A stretch of DNA of 64,000 nt from Methanoregula sp. UBA64 (GCF_002502735.1 NZ_DAQC01000005.1:62001-126000), one strand, 5' to 3'. Positions 1-8,991 are shown, numbered from the stretch's first letter. Made by a program: numbers and translations. The notes: generated by a model from the letters alone, not told the origin.

Positions 1-455
1 CTGAGTTCTCGCAGTACCGGGTCTATCTCGCCGCCCCGCTCTTCTCCGAGGCCGAACGCTCGTACAATGCCCGTGTTGCAGCCGTGCTCAAAGAACACTG
101 TTTCGAGGTCTTCCTCCCGCAGGAGAGCGGAGACAACCATGCAATACGGGGCCGGGACGAGCACCGCCGGATTTTTGCCAAAAACAAACGGGCGATCCAC
201 GACGCAGACATCGTGATAGCCATCATCGACGGGGCCGATGCAGATTCGGGGACCGCGTGGGAGATGGGCTATGCGGCAGCGCTCAAAAAGAACGTGATCG
301 CTCTCCGGACCGATTTCAGGATGGCCGGCAGCCACGAGCGGGTCAACCTCATGCTCGAAGAGGGTGCGACCGTGGTATCAGATACCGGCGGGATGCTTGC
401 GGCGCTGGGGATGCCGGTAGTATCCCGGCCCGAAAAAGAACCGGCCGTTGAATAA
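1..455 (+). CDS. Nucleoside 2-deoxyribosyltransferase-like protein, 5' end cut by window
   Basis: The reading frame is open from the first base, so the start lies upstream. The visible part opens with YRVYLAAPLF, the N-terminal beta strand typical of the nucleoside 2-deoxyribosyltransferase fold, and continues with DADIVIAIIDG followed by DSGTAWEMGYA, where the Asp and Glu match the family's substrate-binding and nucleophile positions. Family members cleave or transfer the N-glycosidic bond of deoxynucleosides or nucleotides, usually in salvage or pool cleaning. The substrate cannot be read from the sequence. It ends 69 bases before the next gene's likely start and shows no membrane segment, so it is probably cytoplasmic. 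Family assignment is good; the exact activity is inferred. Confidence 0.8.
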   Translation, partial: EFSQYRVYLAAPLFSEAERSYNARVAAVLKEHCFEVFLPQESGDNHAIRGRDEHRRIFAKNKRAIHDADIVIAIIDGADADSGTAWEMGYAAALKKNVIALRTDFRMAGSHERVNLMLEEGATVVSDTGGMLAALGMPVVSRPEKEPAVE

Positions 456-485
456 GATAATCGGGGCTCTCGTTTTGTTACGGGT

Positions 486-493
486 AGATATAT
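486..493 (+). promoter_or_regulatory. TATA box of the GT-C transferase gene
   Basis: AGATATAT sits about 35 bases before the ATG at 525. An archaeal start site would then fall near 513-516. That places the TTG at 501 upstream of the transcript and favours the ATG at 525. Confidence 0.4.
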
Positions 494-524
494 CTGAATA
501 TTGACAAATAGAATAGTGAGCGCG

Positions 525-2057
525 ATGGCAAAGAAAAAAGACGGAGATAAACGAGGGTCCCGGCAGGATGCAGCCGGGGAATGCGATCTGGATGATGGCT
601 ATGTGTCCCCGGTTGCATCGTTCCGGGACATTACTTTTGAAAATATCCGGTCGCTTGTCACGAAAAGCCGGTATGTCCAGGCCCTGATACTTCTTACCAT
701 CGCCGGGTTTATCCTGCGGTTCTATAATCTCGGGTACAACTCCCTCTGGCTGGATGAAGCCACTACGTATAGCTATTCGTCACACTCCATTTTTGGCATC
801 TGGGGGTTGACCACTGGAGGGGAATTCAACCCGCCGCTCTTCTACTGGATCGAGCATGTCCTGCTGATGTTCGGAAACAGTGAGGCCATCCTGCGTTTTG
901 TCCCGGCACTGCTCGGTGTTCTTTCCATACCTGTCTTTTATCTTGTCGGGAAGGAATTCCTTGACCGGAACACCGGGATTATTGCCGCCGCTGCCTGTGC
1001 GGTCTCGCCCTTTTTGATCTACTACTCCCAGGAAGCCCGGGCATATGCGGTGATGCTCTTTTTTGTCGCCCTCGCAACGCTCTTCTTCTTAAAAGCCATG
1101 AAAACCGGTTCATGGACAGAATGGGTGCTGTTCGGTGTCTTTTCAGCCCTCGCGTTCTGGACCCATTTCTATGCATTCGTGATGATCGCAGCGCTGGTCC
1201 TGTATGCGCTCATCATCTGGGCACCGAAGATCCGTACCGAGCTCAATAACCTGAAGCTGCTCGCGGCGGGGGTCGTTGTATTTGTGGTCCTCACACTCCC
1301 CCTGATCCTGGTTACGATCGGCCTCTTTGCAACACGAACGGCCTCAGCACCGACCTACGGGATCCAGGGACTGACCCTGATTCCCGAAACCTTCAGCCAG
1401 ATCTCCGGGTTCAACGAGCTGGTCATGGTCCTGTTTATCGTGCTCTTTGCCATTGGAATCATCCAGGCATTTCTTATCGACAAAAACAAGGGAATTTTCC
1501 TGGTACTGGTTACTATCCTGACCTTTGTCATCAGCTTTATCCTCTCGTTTAAAATGCCGATGCTGCCCCGCTACCTGATCTTTTTGACCCTTGTCTTTTT
1601 CATCGGGATTGCTCTGTGTTACCGTACCCTGTATTCCCTGTGGAGGAGCCGGGCTGTTGTGTATTGCTTTATCGCGATGTTCTGCATTATCAGCGGTGCA
1701 TCCCTTGCTGCAAGCGGGTATTATACCGGGTATTCCAAGGAGGACTGGCGGGGTTTCTCTCAGGCACTGGCAGAACGGACGAGTCCCGGAGATATCGTGG
1801 TCGCAGTTCCCGGGTATATGACCCAGCCGCTCGATTACTATTATTCGGCCGGTAAGGACAATACCCGTGAATCTGGTGCAACAACCGGTAAAGATCTTGA
1901 AAACGTCTATGCCGGGCGGGGCAACAGTACGATCTTCTTTGTTGTCACCTCGGATATCAGTGCAGCTGATCCCAACGGGGATGCTGTTCTCTGGCTCAAG
2001 AACAATACGAAATTTGCCGGACAGGATACCGGAATTTACCTCTTTACCTCACAATAA
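525..2057 (+). CDS. Multi-membrane glycosyltransferase, PMT/GT39-like (GT-C fold)
   Basis: A 510-residue membrane protein with about eleven hydrophobic segments after a basic, charged N-terminus. The first extracellular loop holds NSLWLDEATTY (D77, E78), the acidic motif of dolichyl-phosphate-mannose protein mannosyltransferases and ArnT-like enzymes, and EARAYAVM further on is also typical. It should transfer a sugar from a lipid-phosphate donor on the outer face of the membrane. The next gene encodes a polyprenol-phosphate-sugar synthase 15 bases downstream, so the pair probably makes and uses the same lipid-linked sugar. The ATG at 525 is chosen over an upstream TTG (501) because GTGAG lies just before it and a TATA box sits at 486. 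Acceptor and sugar are unknown. Confidence 0.8.
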   Translation: MAKKKDGDKRGSRQDAAGECDLDDGYVSPVASFRDITFENIRSLVTKSRYVQALILLTIAGFILRFYNLGYNSLWLDEATTYSYSSHSIFGIWGLTTGGEFNPPLFYWIEHVLLMFGNSEAILRFVPALLGVLSIPVFYLVGKEFLDRNTGIIAAAACAVSPFLIYYSQEARAYAVMLFFVALATLFFLKAMKTGSWTEWVLFGVFSALAFWTHFYAFVMIAALVLYALIIWAPKIRTELNNLKLLAAGVVVFVVLTLPLILVTIGLFATRTASAPTYGIQGLTLIPETFSQISGFNELVMVLFIVLFAIGIIQAFLIDKNKGIFLVLVTILTFVISFILSFKMPMLPRYLIFLTLVFFIGIALCYRTLYSLWRSRAVVYCFIAMFCIISGASLAASGYYTGYSKEDWRGFSQALAERTSPGDIVVAVPGYMTQPLDYYYSAGKDNTRESGATTGKDLENVYAGRGNSTIFFVVTSDISAADPNGDAVLWLKNNTKFAGQDTGIYLFTSQ

Positions 2058-2072
2058 TCCCTGCGTGCTGCC

Positions 2073-3182
2073 ATGTACGACCTGACTGTCATCATCCCCA
2101 CATTTAAGGAAGAAGCAAACATCGCTGCAATCATCCGTGAAGTGGACACCGTCTTCTCCCGGAATGCCATTAATGGCGAGATCCTTGTGGTGGATGACAA
2201 TTCACCGGACCGAACAATTCCCATTGTCAGGGACATACAACAGACCAAATCCAATGTCAGCCTTGTTGTCAGGAAAAACGATCCGGGACTTTCCCAGTCC
2301 GTTGTGGAGGGGTTCCATACAGCGCAGTCGGATATCTTTCTGGTAATCGATGCAGACCTCTCCCATCCCCCTGCACACATCCCGGAGATGCTCGCTGAGA
2401 TCAGGGCCGGCAGCGATATCGTCATCGGCAGCAGGTACATGCAGGGAGGGGGGATCCAGAAATGGCCACTCAAGCGCCGGGTAATCTCCCTTGGGGCCAC
2501 CTTCCTTGGCCGGCTGCTCTTCCCGGAGATTCATGACCCGGTCAGCGGTTTTTTTGCGGTTAAAAAGGGTGTTGTCGAAGATGCCCCCCTTAAACCGCGG
2601 GGATATAAGATACTCCTCGAGGTGCTCGGGAAAGGTCACTGGAAGACAGCAAAGGAGATCCCGTTTGAATTTGTGGACCGGGCGGTCGGCTCAAGCAAGC
2701 TGGGCCTAAAAACCATCGTTGATTACGCAGCCCAGGTAACCGATAATGCCCGATATTCCTGGAACCACCACGACAGCGCGGTCTGGCAGGAGTGGAAAAA
2801 GCTCTTCAAGTTCGGGATGGTAGGGCTTTCCGGGATTGTGGTAAATGAGGGGTTGCTCATCTATCTTAAGGAATTTGTTCATCTTGTCCTCCCGGTAGCG
2901 AGTATCATCGCCATCGAACTGTCTATTATCAGCAATTTTATCTTAAACGATCTCTGGACGTTCCGTGCAGATCGGGAAGAACACGCACTCGGGCATCGGT
3001 GGCAGCGGTTTATCTCGTTCCAGGTGGTCTCTGTCGGAGGGGCAGCGATCAATTTTGCCATCTTAAACGTGCTTGCAACGTGGGCCGGTGTCGATTACCG
3101 GATCGCAAATATTCTGGGGATTCTGGTGGCATTTATTTGGAATTTCTTGGTGAACCGGCGGGTGACGTGGCAACGAAAGTAG
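2073..3182 (+). CDS. Polyprenol-phosphate mannosyltransferase-like GT2 with C-terminal GtrA domain
   Basis: Residues 1 to about 235 are a GT2 domain: VIIPTFKEEANI near the N-terminus, VDDNSPD for nucleotide binding, and DADLSHPP as the metal-binding DXD motif. From about residue 245 four hydrophobic helices with NFILNDLWTF and NFLVNRRVTW form a GtrA-type membrane domain. This DPM1-GtrA fusion is known in archaea and bacteria, where it makes a polyprenol-phosphate sugar at the cytoplasmic face and may help move it across. It follows the GT-C transferase closely and is probably cotranscribed with it. Whether the sugar is mannose or glucose cannot be decided from sequence. Confidence 0.85.
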   Translation: MYDLTVIIPTFKEEANIAAIIREVDTVFSRNAINGEILVVDDNSPDRTIPIVRDIQQTKSNVSLVVRKNDPGLSQSVVEGFHTAQSDIFLVIDADLSHPPAHIPEMLAEIRAGSDIVIGSRYMQGGGIQKWPLKRRVISLGATFLGRLLFPEIHDPVSGFFAVKKGVVEDAPLKPRGYKILLEVLGKGHWKTAKEIPFEFVDRAVGSSKLGLKTIVDYAAQVTDNARYSWNHHDSAVWQEWKKLFKFGMVGLSGIVVNEGLLIYLKEFVHLVLPVASIIAIELSIISNFILNDLWTFRADREEHALGHRWQRFISFQVVSVGGAAINFAILNVLATWAGVDYRIANILGILVAFIWNFLVNRRVTWQRK

Positions 3183-3230
3183 ACTTTCTGATTTGTTGTT
3201 AATCGAAATATACTTCAATTGTACATAGAA

Positions 3231-3243
3231 TTTATTTATAATT
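3231..3243 (+). promoter_or_regulatory. TATA-rich promoter of the AT-rich membrane transferase
   Basis: TTTATTTATAATT lies 36-48 bases before the ATG at 3279, and GGTGA at 3268-3272 is a usable ribosome binding site. The flanking sequence is AT-rich like the gene itself. Confidence 0.4.
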
Positions 3244-3278
3244 AATATGTGTAAATGAATATTGTTCGGTGAAGAAAG

Positions 3279-4613
3279 ATGGGTAATAAAAATAAGAGTC
3301 TTGGGGAAGAATTTGAAAAAAAAGGGAAAAAAACAAACAAATCGTGGATATTCCTTGACAATCCTTTTAAAAAAACTGATGTTGGGATAATAAAGCATCA
3401 TCTTTTTTTGCTCATAGTGTGCTCCCTTCTGACAAAAGTTGCCGTTTTTTTTGCCACTCCTCTGATTTTTCATTCGTTTATTGATTATTATGATTTGGGG
3501 TATTATCTCCAGCACGGAGTTTATCTGATGCAGGGTCAACTACCGTACTTAAATTATAATTTTGAATATCCGGTCCTGTTGTTTGTCCCTATTATTCTCT
3601 CCTTGATTCCCGCGCTTCTTTTGCAAAATGCATGGGGGTTTATATATACATTTCAAATTTTAATGATAATTTGCGATATCATTACCCTTTTATGCGTCTA
3701 TTTAATTGTTTTAAAACTTCGTAACGAGCGTACAGCGTTTATCGCCGGATTGATTTATGCAACAGCATTTTCAACAGCATATTTTGTCATCACAAAATAT
3801 GATGCATTTCCGACGTGTTTCTTAATGATTGCTGTCCTCTTTACCATTTATGAAAAGAATATGAGAAGCTACCTTGCTGCAGCACTTGGATTCTTTGCCA
3901 AGATTTTTCCCGCAATAACGTTCCCTTTTATTATCCTTTATCACGCTAAGAAAACTTCTTTAAAGCAAGAAATAATTGACGTCTGTAAAGTGATAGTTCC
4001 TTTTGCACTAGTATTCATTTTACCCCTTATCATTATACGGCCGGATGCACTCAAATCCTATTTGTTTGCCACTGGGGCGAGTGTTGGTGTCTATGTTAAT
4101 ACTGTTACTTATACGATCTATTCTTGGCTGAACGGACTCTGGCATATCGGTATAACTACAGGGGAAATTTCCGTTTGTATGTACCTGCTCATGGCTGCAG
4201 TACTTTTCTATCTGATCTATAAATCTTATAAATCAACGGAAAATCGCCAGGAAACTCTGATAAAATGCCTTCTGTGCGCGCTTATCGCGGTAATTTATCT
4301 CACAAAATTTCACAGCCCTCAGTATATTGTCTGGTTTACACCGCTCCTGTGCATACTCGTAGCTGACGATCTCTATAAAATAATCCTATTTTATCTGTTT
4401 CAAATATTTGCATTTATTGAATTTCCACTAATGTTTGGTGGATTCTATACAAATAATCAGTATACAAACCCGACCGGGTCATTAGGATGGTACGTCACCC
4501 TTGTGTTTTTCACTCTGCAGTACTGTATTCTCCTCCTCCTCATGTACGTAACCATCAGGCCATCAGGAGCTTTTTTTCAGAATTTGAAAAGAATTCTATT
4601 TAAGGGTAAATAA
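3279..4613 (+). CDS. AT-rich polytopic membrane protein, GT87/PMT-like glycosyltransferase
   Basis: A 444-residue protein with about ten transmembrane helices. After a Lys-rich cytoplasmic N-terminus and one helix, the first outer loop reads DYYDLGYY and then LNYNFEYPVLLF, the pattern of GT-C enzymes of the mannosyltransferase (GT87, DUF2029) type in which an early loop Asp is catalytic. It probably adds a sugar to a lipid-linked or surface glycan. Base composition is clearly lower in GC than every neighbour, with many AAA, AAT and TTT codons, which suggests recent transfer into the glycan locus. It is convergent with the epimerase gene. Membrane enzyme is certain; the GT assignment is moderate. 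Confidence 0.65.
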   Translation: MGNKNKSLGEEFEKKGKKTNKSWIFLDNPFKKTDVGIIKHHLFLLIVCSLLTKVAVFFATPLIFHSFIDYYDLGYYLQHGVYLMQGQLPYLNYNFEYPVLLFVPIILSLIPALLLQNAWGFIYTFQILMIICDIITLLCVYLIVLKLRNERTAFIAGLIYATAFSTAYFVITKYDAFPTCFLMIAVLFTIYEKNMRSYLAAALGFFAKIFPAITFPFIILYHAKKTSLKQEIIDVCKVIVPFALVFILPLIIIRPDALKSYLFATGASVGVYVNTVTYTIYSWLNGLWHIGITTGEISVCMYLLMAAVLFYLIYKSYKSTENRQETLIKCLLCALIAVIYLTKFHSPQYIVWFTPLLCILVADDLYKIILFYLFQIFAFIEFPLMFGGFYTNNQYTNPTGSLGWYVTLVFFTLQYCILLLLMYVTIRPSGAFFQNLKRILFKGK

Positions 4614-4656
4614 AAAATACAGTATTAATTGAATCAACTTCTACCTTTTTCCTCGT

Positions 4657-5754
4657 TTATATTTCTGAACAGATTGAATGAAGTATCTTATCCCCCGCAT
4701 TCCCGTCACCGAACGGATTCTCCCAGGAGTCCTGTTTTTCAAGCATGGTTCCCGCAGCTTTGATAATGTTCTCGGGCGACACCCCTGCCACGATATTTGC
4801 CCCGACTGCAACGGTCTCCGGTCGTTCTGTAGAATCCCGTATTGTTACGCAAGGCACGCCGAGGATGCAGGTTTCTTCCTGCACTCCCCCGGAATCGGTC
4901 AGTGCCATACGGGCATTCGATTCGAGCTGCAGGAAATCCAGAAATCCCTGCGGGGGGATGAGGGAGATACCTTTGAGGTCAAGTCCGAACGATTTGATCA
5001 TTTTTTCCGTCCGCGGATGGACCGGGAATACCATGGGTATCCCGGTTGCGGCATGGAGCCGGGCGAGGGCGGAAAAGATCCCTTCAAGGCGCGTTTTGTC
5101 ATCCACATTTTCCTGACGGTGGAGTGTCACCAGGAAATACCCTTTCTCTGAAAGTCCCAGATTTTTCAGGGTATTTCCGGATTCGTTTGAAAGGACGACA
5201 TTCTGCCGGACAGCATCGACGATCGTATTGCCGGTCACGACAATCTTCTTTTCGTCGATCCCTTCGTGCAGGAGGTTTTTCTTAGCCACCTCCGTTGGTG
5301 CAAAACAGTAATCCGCTACATGATCTGCGATTATCCGGTTGATCTCTTCCGGCATGGTACGGTCAAAGCTCCGCAGACCAGCCTCCACGTGGCCCACCTC
5401 CACCGGCAGTTTCTGCGGCCCCCGTACATAGCATTTGGAAGCGGCCAGCGTTCCTGCAAGTACGGTGTTGGTATCTCCCTGGACAAGGACTACCTCCGGT
5501 TTTTCTTCGGCGAGGATCTTTTCCACACCAGCCATGATGGCCCCTGTCTGAACGGCATGGCTTCCGGAACCGACATCGAGATTATACCGGGGCGCGGGAA
5601 GGCGGAGATCCTCAAAAAAGACCCGGTCCATCTCGTAAGAATAGTGCTGGCCGGTATGGAGGACAAAATAATCAATACCCTGTTTTTCGCACGACCGGAT
5701 AAGGGGGGACATCTTGATGATCTCCGGCCGTGTTCCAAGGATGATGGCAAACAT
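4657..5754 (-). CDS. wecB: UDP-N-acetylglucosamine 2-epimerase (non-hydrolysing)
   Basis: 365 residues, the usual family length. GTRPE at 7-11, GDTNT at 93-97, GHVEAGLRS at 121-129, PEE at 135-137 and the late DSGGVQEE motif are all present and hold the catalytic acids and UDP-binding residues. The enzyme interconverts UDP-GlcNAc and UDP-ManNAc in the cytoplasm, the first step to ManNAc or ManNAcA residues of archaeal surface glycans and N-glycans. A dehydrogenase for the next step is not in the window. It stands between convergent and same-strand glycosyltransferase genes, which supports a role in the same surface polymer. Confidence 0.95.
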   Translation of the reverse strand: MFAIILGTRPEIIKMSPLIRSCEKQGIDYFVLHTGQHYSYEMDRVFFEDLRLPAPRYNLDVGSGSHAVQTGAIMAGVEKILAEEKPEVVLVQGDTNTVLAGTLAASKCYVRGPQKLPVEVGHVEAGLRSFDRTMPEEINRIIADHVADYCFAPTEVAKKNLLHEGIDEKKIVVTGNTIVDAVRQNVVLSNESGNTLKNLGLSEKGYFLVTLHRQENVDDKTRLEGIFSALARLHAATGIPMVFPVHPRTEKMIKSFGLDLKGISLIPPQGFLDFLQLESNARMALTDSGGVQEETCILGVPCVTIRDSTERPETVAVGANIVAGVSPENIIKAAGTMLEKQDSWENPFGDGNAGDKILHSICSEI

Positions 5755-5881
5755 CGTTATGTGGTGTTCTCACGAATCGTATTTTAAGTTAAGGAAGATC
5801 GTGGTACACGCCCGGGCGGTCTTTTACCGGGGGGAGTTATATTCAGGACACGTACCTTGACAATTCCTGCGAAAAAGAGAA

Positions 5882-5898
5882 CCGGGGGTATTCCCCGG
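5882..5898 (-). terminator. Hairpin downstream of the GT2 gene
   Basis: CCGGGG and CCCCGG are separated by a 5-base loop, 40 bases past the GT2 stop codon on the minus strand. There is no strong T run on the exit side, so termination is only a suggestion. Confidence 0.3.
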
Positions 5899-5938
5899 CC
5901 GGGAGAAAAAACATCACCCCAAGGAATTTATAAAATCT

Positions 5939-6670
5939 TCAGGTCCATTCTCGGTGAAGGTATTTGGTCTTAAAAATCTTGTAAAGCATCACCAGGTTGT
6001 TTTTGATCTCTTTTTTCACATTGATCTTCGAATACCCGTATTTCCGCCTCAGCAGCGGGACCGGGATCTCCACGACGTTTTTACCGGCGATGAGCAGTTT
6101 GGATATGATCTCCGCATTGATCTCGAAATTGCTGCTGGAAATAGTCAGTTTTGCCAGTTCTTCGCGCTTGTAGAGCCGGAAGATCGGGCTGACGCTGGTA
6201 ATCTTTTTCCCGAGAAGGCAGCGGTACATGAAGTTCACCGAGGCGCTTAAAAATAACCGGAAGGGTGTAACCTCCTCCATCAGCCCCTCCCCCATGTACG
6301 GGGACCCGGAGACGCAGTCTGCACCGGTCTCCCGGTACTTTTCAATGAGTTTTTCGATATCTTCCGGCCGGAACGTCAGATCGGAATCCATGGTAACGAC
6401 GAGTTCTGATGTGCAGGCACCAAGGCCGGTCTTAATCGCATTTCCCATGCCCCGGTTTATCCCATGCTCGAGGAGGGTGATATCCGACCGGCCCTGTGCG
6501 ACAGCCTTTATCTGCGCTACCGTATCGTCTTTGCTCCCATCGTCGACAAAAATATAGGAAAACGTCTCCCCGGTCTTACGGGAAAGATCCTCGACAACCG
6601 GGAAAAAATCCTCAGGGTAATGCAGTACGTTCTCTCTCTCGTTATACAGCGGGACAATAATCGAGATCAT
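5939..6670 (-). CDS. GT2 glycosyltransferase, dolichol-phosphate mannose synthase-like
   Basis: 243 residues without membrane helices. IIVPLYNERENV starts the Rossmann-like domain, VDDGSKDDT binds the nucleotide sugar and MDSDLTFRP carries the DXD metal site. The late RRKYGYSKIN segment is typical of polyprenol-phosphate mannose/glucose synthases. It should charge a polyprenyl phosphate with a hexose at the inner membrane face. The start ATG overlaps the stop of the flippase-like gene by 4 bases, so the two are translationally coupled and may act on the same lipid-linked sugar. Confidence 0.85.
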   Translation of the reverse strand: MISIIVPLYNERENVLHYPEDFFPVVEDLSRKTGETFSYIFVDDGSKDDTVAQIKAVAQGRSDITLLEHGINRGMGNAIKTGLGACTSELVVTMDSDLTFRPEDIEKLIEKYRETGADCVSGSPYMGEGLMEEVTPFRLFLSASVNFMYRCLLGKKITSVSPIFRLYKREELAKLTISSSNFEINAEIISKLLIAGKNVVEIPVPLLRRKYGYSKINVKKEIKNNLVMLYKIFKTKYLHREWT

Positions 6671-7620
6671 GATGCAGCCTCAGCCTCGTTGAGCCGGTCA
6701 TAGGAAAATTTGGAAAATACAAATCCCAGTACAAGGGCGTAATACATAGAGATGATACGATCGGTCAGGACAATCGACATCGCACTTACCGGAGGAACTC
6801 CGACCTGCTGGAAGAGGAAACTCAAGGATCCTTCCGTCACACCGATGCCGAGCGGGATCTGGGAGATCAGACCGGCAACGATAGCGAGGCTGAAGAAGAT
6901 CGATACCTGCAGCGGGTTGAGCCAGTACCCGAATGCGAGGGCGATCACCCACAGCCGGGCGAATTCAAAGACCAGCGATACTCCCGTGATTACAAACACG
7001 GCAAAGATGTCGGGCAGCGGGAGTTTTTTGATGTGGAATTTTACCTCTCCGGTGTTAATTACCGGCACACGGACGAGCAGCCTCTCCAGCAGCCCCATGA
7101 AATAATCGGATTTGAAATAGAACAGGGCGAGGATAATCAGGATTACCGCGGTAAGCTCGAGGACAATTACCGAAACCCCTTTCATATTGATAAAAATAAT
7201 TGCCCCCGCGGTCAGGGCGAGGATCAGCAGTTCGAAGAACCGCTCGTAAAAGATCATCGAAACGCCGTCAAAAAAGTCCATCAGGTGTTTTTTCTGCATA
7301 TAATATGCCTTGAAGAGGTCGCCTACTTTTCCCGGCGTGATATTGGCGAAATACAGGCTCGACACCGTGACAATGGATGCTTCGCGCATTGAAATAGGCT
7401 GGTTGTATTTTTCGCTGAGGAACTTCCACCGGTAAATTTTTACCAGGATATTGATGTTGGAGAGGACAAAGGCTAGTATGAGCAGCGGGATGCTGATGGT
7501 AAGAAGGTAAGGGATGTTTTCAAGAATTCCGGAGCCGCGGAGGATATAGACCAGGATCAGGAGTCCTATGAGTAACAGAACAATCTGGATTATCGTCTTT
7601 TTATTTTTTGAAAGATCCAT
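6667..7620 (-). CDS. UPF0104 (lysylphosphatidylglycerol synthase-like) membrane protein, possible flippase
   Basis: 317 residues with about eight hydrophobic segments. SSLYFANITPGKVGDLFKAY and the later SQIPLGIGVTEG are hallmark stretches of the UPF0104/LPG-synthase membrane domain family. In bacteria such domains move aminoacyl-lipids; in archaea they are usually found in glycan loci. Here the gene is coupled by a 4-base overlap to a polyprenol-phosphate sugar synthase, which suggests help in lipid-sugar translocation or regulation. That is an inference from context; no catalytic site is visible. Confidence 0.75.
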   Translation of the reverse strand: MDLSKNKKTIIQIVLLLIGLLILVYILRGSGILENIPYLLTISIPLLILAFVLSNINILVKIYRWKFLSEKYNQPISMREASIVTVSSLYFANITPGKVGDLFKAYYMQKKHLMDFFDGVSMIFYERFFELLILALTAGAIIFINMKGVSVIVLELTAVILIILALFYFKSDYFMGLLERLLVRVPVINTGEVKFHIKKLPLPDIFAVFVITGVSLVFEFARLWVIALAFGYWLNPLQVSIFFSLAIVAGLISQIPLGIGVTEGSLSFLFQQVGVPPVSAMSIVLTDRIISMYYALVLGFVFSKFSYDRLNEAEAAS

Positions 7621-7818
7621 GGATCACCTGAAGCGCGGAATTATAGTATCGCTGAAACACTACACTGGTACATAAGCTAAAGAACATTATATTTCCCGCA
7701 CCTTCTCTGATCCGTTGGGCCCGTTACTTTTCCGGATTGGACCCAGTCTGATAAAATCCCGCCCCTCATCAGGGTCTGTAAAAGATATTACAGGACAAAA
7801 CCCAATACACTTACCATC

Positions 7819-8790
7819 ATGTCCAATATCACCGTCGCCGTCCTTGCCCCGAACGGCTATGCAGATACCCTGGGAAAAAAAGGTACAACCAGCGATATCA
7901 CCTTCTATAACCTCAAGAAAGGCCCTGCGACCGTCACCTTCATCGAACCGACCCGGTACCCGGAGAAACTCTCCTCGCTCTTTTATGCGATCTCCCTCGC
8001 CGACCGGGTCCTCCTCGTAGTCAGCGAGGTCAACGCCACTTTCGGCGAGATGGTGCTGATGCTCCAGTGCGCCGGGAAGGCAAACGGCTCTCTTGTCCTC
8101 AAAAACTACCTCTCCCCCGACCAGATCGCGCCGCTCATCAAGGGCACCGTGCTCGAACACTACGATGTCGTCGAGGACGAACCCATCGGCATCCGGGAAA
8201 AGCTGCTCGATGCCGCGGCAAAGCTCTCGGCCCACCAGAAGACCAAGGAGGGCGCATCCATCGGGTCCATGCCCATCGACCACCACTTCAATGTCAAGGG
8301 TGTCGGGAGCGTAGTTCTCGGCTGCGTTGCTCATGGCGTGATCAAAAAACACGATTCGCTCAAGGTGCTCCCGACCACGAAAACCGCACAGGTCCGCTCG
8401 ATCCAGAAGCACGACGAGGACGCCGAGATTGCAGTGATCGGCGACCGGGCAGGTCTTGCCCTCAAGGGGATCGAAGCCGAGGATCTCGACCGCGGGTATG
8501 TCCTGACAAACGACCCCGCGGTAAAGACCGCGTCCACCATCACCGGGCAGGCCCAGCTTGTCAAGTACTGGCCCGCCCCCATCAAGGAGGATATGGTCGT
8601 GTACGTGGGCCACTGGATGCAGTTTTTGCCCGCCCGGGTCACCAGGGTCGTTGCCGGCAGCGACTGGCGGATGCCCGAACTGACTATCACGCTCGATAAG
8701 GATCTGGTCTTTCCCCCGGGCGCAAAAGTCGTGCTCAACTATCTCGAAGGCGGCAAGCTCCGGGTTGTCGGGACGCTGGCGATTGCATAA
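7819..8790 (+). CDS. SelB-like EF-Tu family protein lacking a functional GTPase P-loop
   Basis: 323 residues. The N-terminal region has the order of a translational GTPase domain but the P-loop position reads PNGYADTLGKKGTTSD, not GHVDHGKT, and the DCPGH and NKxD motifs are not recognisable. Residues from about 175 on (DHHFNVKGVGSVVLG, then KPLPTT-like and AGLALKGI stretches) match EF-Tu/SelB domain 2, followed by a domain 3-like part. This fits the archaeal SelB-like family (aSelBL), known to carry degenerate G motifs and of unknown function. It stands alone, in front of the lemA operator region. The family call is good; the role is unknown. Confidence 0.7.
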   Translation: MSNITVAVLAPNGYADTLGKKGTTSDITFYNLKKGPATVTFIEPTRYPEKLSSLFYAISLADRVLLVVSEVNATFGEMVLMLQCAGKANGSLVLKNYLSPDQIAPLIKGTVLEHYDVVEDEPIGIREKLLDAAAKLSAHQKTKEGASIGSMPIDHHFNVKGVGSVVLGCVAHGVIKKHDSLKVLPTTKTAQVRSIQKHDEDAEIAVIGDRAGLALKGIEAEDLDRGYVLTNDPAVKTASTITGQAQLVKYWPAPIKEDMVVYVGHWMQFLPARVTRVVAGSDWRMPELTITLDKDLVFPPGAKVVLNYLEGGKLRVVGTLAIA

Positions 8791-8831
8791 ATCTCTTTTT
8801 TTCTGCCGTACTATTCAGGGGCCCGGTTTTT

Positions 8832-8882
8832 CCCGGTACACCGGATCAAGAAAGAATCCCGATCCCGTACCGGGCGTTTTTT
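8832..8882 (+). terminator. Long stem-loop with T run after the SelB-like gene
   Basis: CCCGGTAC at 8832-8839 pairs with GTACCGGG at 8867-8874, followed directly by CGTTTTTT. It lies 42 bases past the stop codon and is a plausible terminator. The T run merges into TTTTAAAAG, which could equally be a TATA element for the lemA side. Confidence 0.4.
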
Positions 8883-8939
8883 AAAAGTCCGGCCCCCTCA
8901 ACCTCTCATTTTTCGATCCCCTCTCCGGCGTAACGCAGT

Positions 8940-8991
8940 CTGTAATGTTACAGCCGGTCTGTAACTTTACAGTTCAACTGTAAGGTTAAGT
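8940..8991. promoter_or_regulatory. Three-copy palindromic operator array upstream of lemA
   Basis: CTGTAATGTTACAG at 8940-8953, CTGTAACTTTACAG at 8959-8972 and the weaker CTGTAAGGTTAAGT at 8978-8991. The first two are perfect palindromes CTGTAA-N2-TTACAG and the third keeps the left half. Copy starts are exactly 19 bases apart. The array lies 95 bases before the lemA ATG in a 295-base gap. It looks like cooperative binding of a dimeric HTH regulator; the regulator is not identified. Confidence 0.65.
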
